Assembly (NCBI RefSeq): GCF_027887165.1
Contig: NC_077232.1
Coordinates: forward strand, 14,595,255-14,659,254
Origin: Monodelphis domestica
Taxonomy: Eukaryota > Chordata > Mammalia > Didelphimorphia > Didelphidae
Direction of reading: 5' to 3'
Length of the DNA stretch: 64,000 nt
Below are positions 12,808-24,800 of this stretch, one piece after another. A program made the translations under genes and the position numbers. Numbering within the stretch: position 1 is the stretch's first letter; every line of letters starts with the position of its first letter. The notes beneath the pieces were generated by a model, which was not told where the DNA came from, searched no databases, and worked only from the letters and a program-made list of their open reading frames with translations.

Positions 12808-13083
12808 ATGGGATGTTTAAAAGGATACCTTTTGACTCTTCTGGTAATTTCATTGATTTTACCTGCCTGTCAGGGAGCAGATTCAGCCCAAACATTCATC
12901 TTTAACTTTGAAGGGGCAAATGGGTGGCTCAACGAACTGGGAACCAGACCTGAGGACATTCGGTCCTGGGTTAAAATCTGGCCTCAGATACTTCCCAGCT
13001 ATGGGGCCCTGAGCAGACCCCTTAGACCCTATTGTTTATCCCTTACCACTCTGCCTTCGGACAATAGACATTTAAATGGATAA
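12808..13083 (+). pseudogene. Short leader ORF of mini-ERV element 1
   Basis: A 91-codon frame starts in a fair Kozak context (G at -3, G at +4). It has a hydrophobic N-terminus (GYLLTLLVISLILPAC, residues 6-21) ending in a plausible signal cleavage. After residue ~35 it reads into an embedded SINE, so the tail is not viral. The homologous ORF at 55365 continues instead into a protease fragment. It is not a known protein; it may be a relic of a leader or signal peptide. Confidence 0.4.
12913..13082 (+). repeat. SINE embedded in mini-ERV element 1
   Basis: The stretch has the tRNA-like head 'gggtggctcaacgaactg', the core 'aaaatctggcctcagatac' and the tail 'taccactctgccttcgg'. The same SINE, in the same orientation and with the same right flank ('caaggaa..aagagac'), sits in the mini-ERV at 55557-55741. 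The mini-ERV at 28864-40329 lacks it at the corresponding point near 39080. Confidence 0.75.
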
Positions 13084-15297
13084 GAACCCAAGGAACTAAA
13101 AGAGACAAGAGGCTATATTTTAAGGCATTTCAGACTCCAATGGTCTATAAAACTCTCTTTATTCTATTGCATTTTTCTTTAAGGTTTAACTTTGTGATGT
13201 TAAATTCATATATTACTGGATTGAATATTATTCTGTAACACTGAAGGTTGATAGAATTTATTTTGAATGTACTGAGTTTTGAAATTCTGTTGTTTTTTTT
13301 CCCTATAACTGTGCCGAAAAAATATTAGTGATTAAGCCTATATATGAAAAAACAGCCTTTCTATTTTGCCTTTGTAAAATTGTCATAGAGGAGAGATGGA
13401 CTTCAGGACTTGTTATAATTGTATAACAACTTTGGAAAAATTTAATGTGCTAAATATCTCAAATGATTTTAAGGTTTTTTTAAATATGATTTTGGAATTA
13501 TTTTTTTTAACAATCTCTGGTTATTTTTGCCTGCCCCTACCACAAGGTAAGGCCCATTATATTAGCTGAAGTGAAATACATTTTATAACCCCCAACCTTC
13601 CCACATGTGAATGGAAGTTGGGCAGTTAATCTCAGGGAATTTGTATTCCTATAAGCCTCCAAAAAAAGGAGCATCCTTTTATTAATACTCTTCAGCTCAC
13701 TACTTTACTTGCACCAGAATGATATATTGATTTCTTGATTATGTTCTTAACCCAAGATGAGTTTTACTTTGTTTTAAAAAATATGTTTATTACCAAGGTT
13801 GAAAGATTGCTAAGTTTGTAAAAACTTGTGACAAATGTCCATCAATTCATAAGTTTTAAAACTGCCATACAACAACTTATGTGAAATATGAAAGTGTTTT
13901 TGTTTGCTATTGTAGTTAATTGGGCTATTGAGAATTTTGGGGATATTGATAACTACATATTTGTGCTACTGTGTTTTTAAAAATGAAAAAAATTGTTAAC
14001 CTTGTTCAATTCATTTGCCTTCTACTCACAGTGGAGCATGGCCAGATATTAAGAGGAAATGGATCTCATTTTTGGTGAGAAAGCCTTGTATTTTATATTT
14101 TCTTATCTGACACAGAATGTCAATGATTATAAGCTACATATTTGAATTTTTTAAAGCTCATTTATTATTATATTTTTCTTGCATGTGCAATATACTTTTT
14201 CAGTTTTTTTTTTATTTTTTTTCTCTCCTTTTTATATTTAAAGCACATGTCACCAGCATTAAGATTTTGATTTTTCAGTACTACAAGTTTGAAATACATT
14301 TGTCAGAACATGCCCAAAAGGCTTGTGACTATAAAAATGATGCCACTGATTATTTAAAAGTTATGGGACTTTGCTTAATGATTCTGTCTGATTCCAGGAC
14401 AAGATATATACACAAGAGCCATTGCACAGAGCCAAAGAAAAGCCAATCCAGGATGGATTGATGCACTTCTAGGCCAATACAAAGGTCTTGAACCTAGTGT
14501 GAAGACTCGAGGTTACTCTGTTTAACATGTGTTAAGACATAGGCTTTCCTTGTTTCCATACACACTCTGAAAATACTCAAAGACGAGTATCCCCAAACTT
14601 GGCTCCTACTTTGCTACTATAATCTGGTCCCTTTCTTTTCTGCCTCTCATAGTGTGGTACCTTTCTGTAGTCCTGGCTATTGACTGGGTAAATGCATCAT
14701 TGCTTAGATCATTTTAATTGGGCCCTGATTCAAGGACCTGTTATAAATTTATTTTTCTTTTTACTTGGAATTTTTACACATTAGACTTTGATAGTCTATA
14801 TTTTCACCCAGAAAATTTTCTTTTCCTTTTGATTTTTCTGATATCCTTTTAATATCTCTTGCCAATTGATTCATATACCTCATACCTCAGCCATGCATCC
14901 ATAAGTGATTCTGTATTTGTCAATCACCCTCTTAATGGGGGGAATGTAAAAATATCATTATTTAAATTGCAAAGTTTAAATTCTTTTTGAGAAGAATTTT
15001 AGGTAAAGAAGATGCTAGCTCTCTGAACCCAGAAACTGAACTGTTGGAGAAGACATAATGAAGATGCCTCCAGACCACAAGTTGCACAAAATTGAACTTT
15101 GGGTGTGGTTGATTGAACATTTATTTGTATGTATACTTTCATGCCAAAGGGGACTGCCCCCTAACGGCTTTTTGTCAATGCATTCAGTAATTATTGTTTT
15201 TTTTTCTCTTATCCTCAAATTACTGTAATCTTTAAATTGACTATGTTTTTATGATCCTTTGGGGAAGGATTTCTTTCCAAAGGATCAAATGGTGGAA

Positions 15298-15651
15298 TAT
15301 AAAAAATAGACTCGAATACAGGACTACAATCCCCACAAGACTTTGCTCCACTTCCCCAAAATGCTTTGTAATCTCACGGGAATTCTGAGGTGGGCTGAGA
15401 TCGAGGAAGGATTTAAGCTGGTGGCAAAGGTTTTTGGGTCTCTTTTCTCTCTTTTGGACTTCCATTTTGGAGGAGAGGCATCTCTTCCATGATGTGAGGT
15501 CATTTTGTCTAGGCCTCTGGCCTAGGCACGTGTTTCTTACTTGTATATTCTTTAATCTTTAACCTTTAATAAACCTCTAAAAATATAATAATACTCCTTG
15601 CAGAGAGAAACTAATTTCTACCTGCCTCAGTCTCCCCTAAATTTTAACTGT

Positions 15652-15654
<3 letters not shown>
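15298..15654 (+). repeat. 3' LTR of mini-ERV element 1
   Basis: It is about 95-96% identical to the 5' LTR by eye. It begins TATAAAAAATAG rather than TG, and its terminal A merges into the TA repeat that follows. It has an intact AATAAA polyadenylation signal at about 15570. The minus-strand frame at 15241-15465 is a shadow. Confidence 0.85.

Positions 15655-15686
<32 letters not shown>
15655..15686. repeat. (TA)n microsatellite at the element boundary
   Basis: About 16 TA units directly follow the 3' LTR. Similar TATATA-rich DNA precedes the 5' LTR at 11884-11918, so the element inserted into a TA tract. Confidence 0.9.
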
Positions 15687-15690
<4 letters not shown>

Positions 15691-16190
15691 GCATATGTTC
15701 ATATACATATAGCTTCAGGGTGAAATGTGTCATTTATACTTAAATAAATATATATTTGAATGTGTATACATATATGCAGGTATATTCATATATAGAGATT
15801 TGGATATTTCTGAATATCTACATATACGCATATGTATCCATGCATGTGTGTATGTATGTAAATTATATTACTTACCCCTCAACACGTTTACCTTCAAGAT
15901 CACTAGGATAATAACCTGGACTGCTAAGAGATGAATCTGAAGTTGTTCTCATTGCCTTCCTATAGTAGAGTTCATAGTTAGCAAAATGGTATGAACAAAA
16001 CAAACAAAAAATAAACAGTATTGTAGCATGTGAAATACAATCCACAATAAAGCAGAATAAATGGGAAACGCATGTAGACCACTCATTTCATTAAGTCCCA
16101 GGAAATAATTCAAAGATGTTTTGAACTCAGATACAAAGATGACACAAATATGACCCCTGAACTCTTAGAGTTTGTCGTAAGTATGGGATA
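15687..16190. other. AT-rich DNA without recognised features
   Basis: The stretch is rich in ATAT/CATAT runs up to about 15870, then unassigned sequence. The small frame at 15725-15934 has no protein character. Confidence 0.4.

Positions 16191-16229
<39 letters not shown>
16191..16229. repeat. (TG)n microsatellite
   Basis: About 19 uninterrupted TG units are followed by TATAGG. The histidine-threonine run predicted on the other strand is a by-product. Confidence 0.95.
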
Positions 16230-16232
<3 letters not shown>

Positions 16233-16254
16233 GGTCCCTTTTACATATTTCTTT

Positions 16255-16650
16255 TCCTGTTGTCTTTCCCATTACATTGCAAACTCCTTGAGCATAAAAA
16301 CTATTTTTGACCTGCTTTTGCATCCCTAGTACATAGTACAATCCCAGGCACACAGTAGGTGCTTAATAACTACTTATTGCCTAATAGATAAAAGTTCAGG
16401 AATATGATAAGTAACTTTTTTTGGGGGGGGGTTTGCTTTATAATATAGAATACTTCACTCATACTACTACTAGGATACAATAAAATTATTTTTATATTCA
16501 TTTTACAGATTTGGAAGCTGAATTTCTGAGGTAAAATGACTTTTTCATTCATGACCACATAATGATTAAACAACAGAATAGCAATTTGAATCCAATAATC
16601 CAGGATACCTGTCCAACCACCTCTCTGTAATGTCACATTGCCTCTTGAAA
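16255..16650 (+). repeat. L2-like 3' end followed by a MIR-like relic
   Basis: 16255-16390 shows 'ttgcaaactccttgagcata', 'tgcatccctagtacatag', 'ccaggcacacagtaggtgc' and 'ttaataact', the order of an L2 3' end. About 16485-16650 then reads 'cattttacagatttggaagc', 'gtaaaatgactttttc' and 'aatttgaatccaata', like a MIR body. The two are adjacent; their borders are approximate. Confidence 0.55.
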
Positions 16651-17119
16651 TAAAGACTGTCAGAGAAGAATGTAATGTTTGTCCACATTTTTGTTGTTCA
16701 TTTGTTTTCACTGATATCCAATTTTATTTCTCGGGGTTTATAGTATAGTAAAATAAGATTTTTGTTCTTTGGTATCACAATGATGTAGAAACATAATATC
16801 AGTCTATCTCTTGGGGATTGGTGAAACCAATTGCAGCATATGAATAGGATGCAATATTTTTACCTCATAATTTTCTTTTTTACCTATTTTATGCCATATG
16901 AAATTATGAATATGATATTCACTGAGATATCTTGATGTATATTGAGAAGTTTACAGTTCAATTATTTGTCATATAAAAAAATCACAAAATCATTCATCTT
17001 ATTACCTCAACAATATTGAAGAAGAAGACAACTTTCAAAACATCTATAACTCTTATCAAGGGAATGATGAATGCAGACTTCAGGAACTTGAAGAAGGAAA
17101 TTTATTGATGCTAATTTTT

Positions 17120-17740
17120 CTTTTTCTGTTATGATGCGAATAGGTCCTTGTACTGCTGAAAAGAAGGAATGCATCTTTCTATTTCCATTTAATTGCTCCA
17201 GAGAACTTTAATATCTAAAATTTCTAAAATTCCATTCACCAAACTAACTTCTTTCCTGTCTCTTTTTGGTTAGGCTGAGGTTCCATACTAGAATTGATTT
17301 ATTGTCTATTTCTTTCTCTACCTCATTTCACTTCACCTTTTTAAAATTCGGAGGCTATAGTAGATGATTAATGTTGATATTACTTCATTGTTAATTCCTC
17401 CTTACCAAGATATAATTTCTGTCTTCATCTCTTTTAATTAGATCTCCTTTTCCTTTAGGTATACCTGAGGTCTAGATTGCTAATCTTGCCTTTTTTACAC
17501 CAGATAATACATTCATTCCAGTCACTGACATCTGCTCTCTTTCTATCTCCCTGCCTCAAATGTATTATTGTAGACAATATATCATAGAATTTTGATTTTT
17601 AATTCACGTTGTTATCTATTTCCATCTTAAGGATGAGTTCTTCCCATTCACGTTCATGGCTTTGATTAGTAAATGTGAATTCCCTTCCATCTTATTTTCC
17701 CATTTTGATCCTGCCCTGTTCTCCATTGACTCTTCTTTAT
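17120..17740 (-). mobile_element. Old L1 fragment (ORF2 endonuclease region)
   Basis: Blocks such as 'tactgctgaaaagaaggaatg', 'aattagatctccttttcc' and 'gagttcttcccattcacgttc' follow the order of the L1 at 34100-34700 in reverse orientation. It is strongly diverged and without a frame. The ORF at 17656-17937 crosses its edge and is not a gene. Confidence 0.65.
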
Positions 17741-17889
17741 CTGTACTGTTGGATTGGAACCATGCTAACTTGGAAATAACACAGAACTATCAAATAGTCA
17801 GAAAAAACAAGTCTTTAAGGAGGATAGAGAGAAGTCCAGTCTTTAATTCTCTACTCAGTCTGGCGCCACAACTTTTACAGGATATAAAT

Positions 17890-18432
17890 CAGAAGTCCCC
17901 AAACTTTTTACAGAGCAGACCATTTCACTGTCCCTGAGACAGTTGGAGGGCCTGACTATAAAAAACAAACAAACAACAAAAAAAACCTCAACTATGAACA
18001 AATCTGTATAGTGCTGTCTAGGACAGCAGAGGCTGCAGCCCAGGCTGTGATGGGCCTGTCATAACTTGCACAGGCCCATCAACACCACCACTACACCAGG
18101 CAGCAGTATACACAGGGTGGAAATCCCTCCCCCAGATTGCCACTCACCATGCTGATGTCTTCCATTGTGCAGCCACATAATCTTTTGTGCAGTGCCTCGT
18201 TCTCCTTCAGTTACTCTCAGAACAAAGAGCCATGCAAAGGACTATGCCACCAGAAGTAGTATTGTACATGAGCAATGCCATGCTTTGTGGCACCTCCCCA
18301 TAGAGTGTTCCTCTCACTGACCACCAATGAAAGAGGTGCCCCTTCCAGAAGTGTGGTGGGGGCTGGATAAATGGCCTCAGGGGGCCTCAGGGGGCCTCAT
18401 GAGGCCCACAGGCCATAGTTTGTGGACCCCTG
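17890..18432. mobile_element. Non-autonomous hAT transposon (Charlie-like)
   Basis: The ends are imperfect terminal inverted repeats: CAGAAGTCCCCAAACT on the left and, in reverse complement, CAGGGGTCCACAAACT on the right. The 8-bp flanks ATATAAAT (17882-17889) and GTATAAAT (18433-18440) agree at seven of eight positions, as expected for a hAT target duplication. The 543-bp body is more GC-rich than its surroundings and has no transposase frame. Two tandem 'ggggcctca' units lie near the right end. Confidence 0.88.
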
Positions 18433-18440
18433 GTATAAAT

Positions 18441-20860
18441 CCTGGACTCTGGGGATATTATCTTTGGCAGTGCCACCACAATAGACTCCAAGGAACAAAA
18501 GAATTTGGGGAACCTATATAGCATTTGGGGGAAATCCAAGGGCAGGGAGAGATGACGGACATTTCAATAGCTACAAAGGAAATCAGAGTGTTCAACCTAC
18601 ACTGACAGGATACAATCAAGCTTGAGAAAGGAATCCTAGCTAGAGGTAGGGTGTAAGAGAAGGGGATGCTTATAATGGATACTAAAGGATGGTTCCTGCC
18701 CAGGTATAGATCTTCTTGGGAAAAGTTCTGATACAATGGGTAGACTACCTAAGACAAAGAGGGTCCTTAGCATATGCTTAGTCCTACATAACTACAATTG
18801 TCATTCATCTGAGGGTCCCCCACTCAATCTGAACCTGCTAGACTGGGATCCCTTTCAGGGCAGATTCTCATGGGAACAGGGCACAAGTACAAACTTTGGA
18901 GTCTCCAACCTACAAGTTAGTCATGAAACCTGGGCCCACTAGGCCAAGGGGTTTATGGGTTTCATGTTGACAAGTACTATCTCCCTCACTTTATCTTACC
19001 TTCCATTAATTTCAACCCCCCCCACCCTCCCGCTTTGCTTCTGCTTCTTAGAGTGAACGTGTTGTGGAATACACCCTTCTCACCTCAGTGTAACTCACCC
19101 TCTCTGTCTTTCTCCCCAGATGTTTTCTATAAATAGTTGTTGTTTCATTCTGTTTCTGTGTTAGTTTTACTCCACGAGAAATCATTTTAATCCCTCTTTC
19201 AAGGTTATTTGTAGAGTAAAGTCAGAGAATTTTGAGCTTTCTTTGCCTCTCTTCCATCATCTTGGATCCACTTTGTAATAGTTAAATTTAGGGACTGGAC
19301 ATAAATTATATGGAAAAAATGTGGTTCCCAGAATTATTATATTTAAGTCAGAGATATTTACCAAATTATAAGGGAAACAACAAGGTAGAGAAACGTGAGA
19401 GAGGTTAGAGAAAATACTAGTCCTTAGCCAGGTGAGCTGGTAGTGATTAACTAAATGTCTTCCTCCCAAACAGAAGCTAGTCTCTTAGGAAACTAGGAAG
19501 AGAACCAGCTCTTTTTACTCACCCAATGAAACAGTCCAGGAGTCAGAATCTAAGTTGAAGCCTCAATTTACAATGCAGGCTCCAGTAAATTTCCCTCTAA
19601 GACTAACTCCATGAGACTCAACTTGACCAGACTGCCTCAGCCAAAGTGTTTTGTGGCTTTTATGATGGTTTCCTGTCTCCTCTTCACAGGGGCCAATCAC
19701 AGTTTCCAAATTGTCTAGCACTGCTCAGAGGCAATGTCTGAGGGACTGACTTAACACTATAGGTGTTTACTCTCCTCCTAAGATTCACACATTTTTGAGT
19801 GTGAAAACTCTTATGTATGAACTCAAAAGTTTCTGACCATTTGAGTTAGAGGAAAAAAGGTAGAGTTCTATAGTATCTTACTGGCTTCTCATCTAAATCA
19901 AGCTTATGTTGATTTAATCAAAAGGTAGAAAGAGGAGAGTTAATCCTGTCCTCACAATCTTCAAAGGTTCTAAGTAGGGGTAATTCAGTTTATTGTTAAC
20001 CAAAGGTTTAACTCCAAGTAGACAAAATAAAGGCTTCCTTTTCATAAGTGTGAACTCAAAGAGATCAAAGAGAAATTTGAATCTCCTTTCACAGTTACTC
20101 AGCTTTAACTCTTCAAAAGAATACCTTCTTTTCTTTAAAATGGAAGAGAAGTTAGCCCAAATTTCCTAAAAATCATGTAGAAGACCAAATTTTGTCCATA
20201 TTTCCATATTTGAACTCAAGTGCTGTTATTTAGCCATCCTCTACTACAGACTACAGTCAAGGGTTTTTGCCTTCTCCCAAATGGATTTTGATAGCAAGAA
20301 GCCAGGCAGCATTTCTTCATCACCTTTTACATGTAAAGCACTGTTCAAGACATTGTGAATAGAATGGCTGGCCATGGTCCAGTGTAGCTGTAGGTAATCA
20401 TGGGCTGAGAATGAAATTGTCCTTAAGTAGTTAATTCAGGAGGGGTCACAGGAATGAATTGATAGAACATTACATAGAAAACTATAATTCTTTAATGAAA
20501 AGAGCAACATTTTAAGAATAAATAATTTAATAGGTAGTATCAATGTGGGATTTGTAATAATAAAGGCCATATAAAGGAAACTAGTGTAGACATCATCATT
20601 CCTCCTTAGCAGGTGAAAAACATAAGTAGCCTGGATCACATGACAGCTGTAGCAAATAGATGAAGTGATAGCATATCCTTTGGTAACATTTGCCTGTGTT
20701 GATAAATTAGGTATACATGTAGAATAAGTGGTGGTCCCACAAAGGGAAACTGATGGGAAGATTAAGAAAAGAGTCTTCCAGAATGGACAGGTATATCTGG
20801 GTTGTGATCAAAATCTCTGGAAGAAAAATTCATGGTAAGATTATCATCAACTGTTGAAAT
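18441..20860. other. Unassigned intergenic DNA; possible decayed LTR at about 19480-20093
   Basis: No gene is recognised. Between about 19480 and 20093 the minus strand starts TGTGAAAGG and has LTR-like composition, but I found no paired copy, no clear CA end and no target duplication. The pyrimidine-rich block at 19010-19060 recalls the C-rich spacer of L1. Short frames at 18327-18942 and 19257-19469 show no domain. Confidence 0.25.
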
Positions 20861-20861
20861 G

Positions 20862-21022
20862 CTTTTTATTACTATTATGTATAGGTTCATTCAGGATTCA
20901 CTTAGTGTGTGTTATCACAGCTGGATTCAACCCCATCTAGGAACTGTCGGGCCTTGTCATGGAAACTATCACTGACACTTTCGGCTTCTTCATACAAAGC
21001 TGGAATCTGCCTGATGTAATAT
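20862..21022 (-). CDS. Possible terminal exon of an unrecognised gene
   Basis: On the minus strand, a pyrimidine-rich acceptor ending TTTCCAG (21029-21023) opens a frame of 39 codons, YYIRQIPALYEEAESV followed by SDSFHDKARQFLDGVE, that ends in TAA at 20904-20902. About 30 nt after the stop there is an AATAAA signal (about 20871-20866). The peptide is acidic, helix-like and ends in a Cys-containing tail. I do not recognise the family and found no convincing upstream exon within the next 3 kb of the minus strand. It could be a real last exon, an exonic relic or chance. Confidence 0.35.
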
Positions 21023-21609
21023 CTGGAAATATCAAGTCATTGCAGTGAATTAGATTGGTGAGAGGGGAAGTCTCACTCCAGAAGTTCTTCAGTCAACAGC
21101 ACTTTTGACCTCTCAAACCCCAGGGAAGCTGCTAATACAGCAGAGATTGAAACAGGGAAGCAGGTGGCCAAACTTATTTCATCACTTGAGTTTTTAACTC
21201 TGGAAGGAGGATGCAGGTGGGGAGTTGCAGGCCAGGACGGTCCCCAGATGCTCTCACTTTCAGACTCTGGTCAACATATTTTTTGACTAACACTCCAGAG
21301 GCATAAAGATGAGGACATTTCCACTCCCTATCCATGGGGAACAAGGTGAAAAATATCCAGAAGGCAAAAATGTCTCATAAATATACCCTACTCAGCTATC
21401 TTTTTCCTTTATCTTCAATAGAAGCCTGTGTCATGTCTCCTATTAGGATTTCCCAGATATGAGGAACTGTTCAAAATAGAACAGTTTAAAATATTATTAA
21501 AAAATCAAAATCTTTAGAAACAGAGAATGTGTCTGTAGATTCATGAAAAAAGATGCCCAATATTAGACTTCTCTTTTTTTTAATACTTCATATATTGTGC
21601 AGTTTGGAC

Positions 21610-21854
21610 ATGGATTTGAGGAAATTGGGGCTCTTTTTCTTTAGATTATTTTTCATCCTGATTTTTCAGGGTTTATTTTCTGAATATCAGATTGGGAATC
21701 CTCCTTGTCACTTAAAAAGAGATTATAGCCTCACTTATACAAAGGAAGGAGACATCGTTATAGGGGCCTTCCTGTCCTTGTATTTGAACCCTGAATTATG
21801 GATTGACAAGAAGTCTTTCAAATCCCCTCCAGTACCGTTAGCTGTAGAAATACC
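21610..21854 (+). CDS. V2R exon 1 (signal peptide and N-terminus)
   Basis: It encodes residues 1-81 plus two bases of codon 82. The hydrophobic segment [18 protein letters not shown] is preceded by MDLRK, a typical signal peptide. The cysteine in GNPPC is the usual first disulfide residue of the Venus-flytrap. The exon ends ATACC followed by GTAAGT. The upstream ATG at 21553 is in frame and would add a second hydrophobic stretch, which makes it less likely. Confidence 0.85.
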
Positions 21855-24800
21855 GTAAGTTGATATTTCTGTGTTATTTTTCTCATTGCTGAAATGTCAT
21901 CATTCTCATTCCTGACTGACTGGTCTTGTGGGCAGAATTGTCCTTCACCTGGCCTCACAGCTTTGGGTAAGGAAAAGATTTGGCTTTGAATGTTACGAGG
22001 AAAATAATATTCAGGAAGCAGTTAAAATCATAGGCTTTTGCAATGTATATTGTGGAGGAAACAGGCAGACTGAAAGTATATATACATACTATGTGGCAAC
22101 ACAGATCATGAGGAATTTGTCACCATGGATGGAAGATAGTCATGAAGGGAAATGATTAGGTAGACAAATCAGGGAAGGAAAACACTGAATATTGGGATTC
22201 AAGTGGCACAATTAGGTTCCCCAAGAATACCCTTATTCGAGAAAAGGCTACGAGTCTCAAACATGGAGAGACAGACTTCTTTTCAGACACATATTGGTGA
22301 GGAAGTTTTTGCAATCAATTTCTTATCCTCTGATTGGATAAGTTTGCCAGGGGCAGTCTCTGAATCTGATGTACCAAATTGGAAGAAGAATCTACAATTG
22401 ACTTACTAAGACACCAGGAAAGAGATTTAATTCAGAAATCTACAATCACTAAAGTTTTATCCAACCAAAAGCTTCATGTCTTACCTGTCTGAAAGAGATT
22501 TAACAGTAGAAATTTACAAAATGTTTATCTTTCCCTAAAAGCTTTTATGGACTTTAGGACAAGTTGATGAAAGTAATTGCTTATTGAGGTTTTATCATTA
22601 TAATATATTAGAAAATATGAATAAAATACCAAGCAATGTTAAGTTTTAAATGTCCACAACGGCCCTGTATTTAGATGCCTGAATAATTTGTCAATTAAGA
22701 ACATGGCAAAGTTAGCTATATTTGAGATTATTGTTTGTGTCAATAATTCCCCTTTTGAATAAGATTGCTCTTTTGCAACCTCTAGAGAGTAAGTATGTAA
22801 AATCCCCTTACTTTTTTTATTAATCCCAATCTTTTTACTCTGATTTCTCTATTTTTCTTTCTGACTCTTTTTCAACCTTCTTATTTTTTCTTTAGTTTTA
22901 GGAGAGAAGATGGTGATTTAATCTGATTTTAGAATCACCAATAAATGGTTATCACAATGTGCTCCATGTAAATGGCATTGTGTTCTTTTCTAGAATATAT
23001 CCAACCAATATCTAATATATTGTTTGAAATGCATGATATTTCTTATTCCTCTCACATGTATTATCTAGTCAGCAGGGGGAGTTTTGCTAAGTCATGGGCA
23101 TGGAAAATCACTCACAACTATTTCCCTTACTCTTATATTATTCTTTTCCTTTACATATGACAAGATATTATGGATCCTCATAGTCTTCTTCAAAGTTGTA
23201 CTCCTTTTAGTCCTTCTATGAGTTGATAATTATCTTCTGTTTTGCCAGAATTTCTTCATCTTGTTTTTATTATGAACCTACAACACTGAGGATGGAGAAA
23301 GTATTTCAGCAATCTCATTAGGTTTTGTTATGAAGAAAGTATTTCTTCAAACTAATAACTGTTAAGGATTCTCTTTTTAAACATCTTCAATGTTAGTTAC
23401 TGACAATTCTTCTGAATATAATGGGAGGACCCCAGACTTTTCCACCAATATGTCCTCCAAAGGCAATAATTTGATTTCCACCATTTTTAAGGGCTTGGTG
23501 AAGAACAAGACTGCAATCCATCCTGTTTTCAGAAGAAACGTAGCTAGAAAGTTTTAATAAAAGAATGAATGTAAAATTAGAACAAAAACAGTCCTGGAAG
23601 CTGGGTGATGGCAAAAGAATCAAGTAAGCAGAGACTTGGCTGTGTTATATGCAGTCTTTACTTTGCCACTAAAATTAACAACAGCAAAATAAAATGACTG
23701 ACATGATTAAAATGAGGGGAAAATATTGGATAAATTTAGAGAGAAATGAAATGATTGGAAGAGAAGAATTTTCTTATAGTACAAAGAAAGTGAGAGTCTC
23801 TCAGTATAAAATTCTAGTCACACCACTATTGGAGGATTATGTTATATTCAGCATTATAGAAAATTCAACAGATGGTTGAAGAGGATGTGGAAACCTAGGA
23901 GAAATGTGTAAAGGTTATCATGTACAATTGGTGGTAAATTTGGACAACTCACTTCATCTTTTATTCTCTTGAATCAAGTCAATAAACATGAGAGCTGCTT
24001 TCAATTTGCCAAAAGAGAAATTTAGAGTTTTTAGAAAGAATGATCTCCTAATGGCTTAAGTGATGTAAATATTGATGGAATTCCTTTTGGATACAGTGGT
24101 GTCTTGAACCTTAAAAGAAAGCAGAAGACCTGATGTGTCTTGGAAAGTTTAGTTTTGGGTAGGAATGGTTGGGTCTCCACAAAGCTACTGGAATAATATT
24201 TGATGACATGAGTGTTTGTGCCAATATTATTCCTTGGCTCCAGGAACAAAGGAACATCAATGGCTAATTATGCCCAACAGTACCAAATTAGAACACATCT
24301 ATTGCAATATTAGAGCTTTTCAGTCCCTGACACAAAAGAAATTTTCCTTTAAAGATTTATTGCCCGACAATCCTTTTCAAGTTATTGACTTTGAGTCTAA
24401 ACTGATTTTCTTGCTTTCTTTCAGCCATGAAATCACAGCTCTTTCATGCTATTTCAACACAGTCTGTTACGTATGTCTGAAAGATGCTCTCATGATTACT
24501 CTATCAAAATACTTTTTCTTCCTTTAAAGCTGGCCATTTGTACTACATACAATGAGGATTTTACTTTGAGTCTTCAAGTTATTTTAACTAAATTCCTGAA
24601 ATTTCTTTGTTAACATTTTTGTATATATTTTGTAATTTTAATAAATGTATAAATATATATATATATGTGTGTGTGTGTATAGGTATACAAGTTATTTCCT
24701 ATGAATCAAATTTATAGAAAAATATGAATTAGAATTTAAATTTTATATTTAAATTTCTAGCTCCAGGAATGGTGTTTGGCAATGGAAAGGCATTTTACAA

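Larger units (their letters stand above)
11919..15654 (+). mobile_element. Mini-ERV element 1: complete non-autonomous LTR element
   Basis: It is a 3.7-kb element with two LTRs (360 and 357 bp) enclosing about 3.0 kb. From 5' to 3' it has an LTR, a PBS-like site, a leader, a short hydrophobic ORF, an embedded SINE, and AT-rich DNA without retroviral ORFs. The 3' non-coding region contains the conserved 'ccaaaggggactgccccctaac' box, which is shared with the coding provirus at 58030-58050 in reverse. gag, pol and env are absent. The LTRs differ at roughly 15 positions by eye (about 4-5%), so the insertion is fairly young. It sits in TA-repeat DNA, so a target duplication cannot be read. Confidence 0.85.

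Noticed and set aside
19480..20093. A possible solo LTR on the minus strand
   Set aside because: It begins TGTGAAAGG, but no CA end, target duplication or second copy was found in the window; mentioned only as a possibility.
21553..21609. Upstream in-frame ATG for the V2R
   Set aside because: It would place 19 residues with a second hydrophobic stretch before a complete signal peptide; kept only as an alternative start.
23393..23623. A 76-residue minus-strand frame with normal-looking composition
   Set aside because: It has no domain, no matching acceptor/donor pair and lies in a V2R intron; not supported as a gene.
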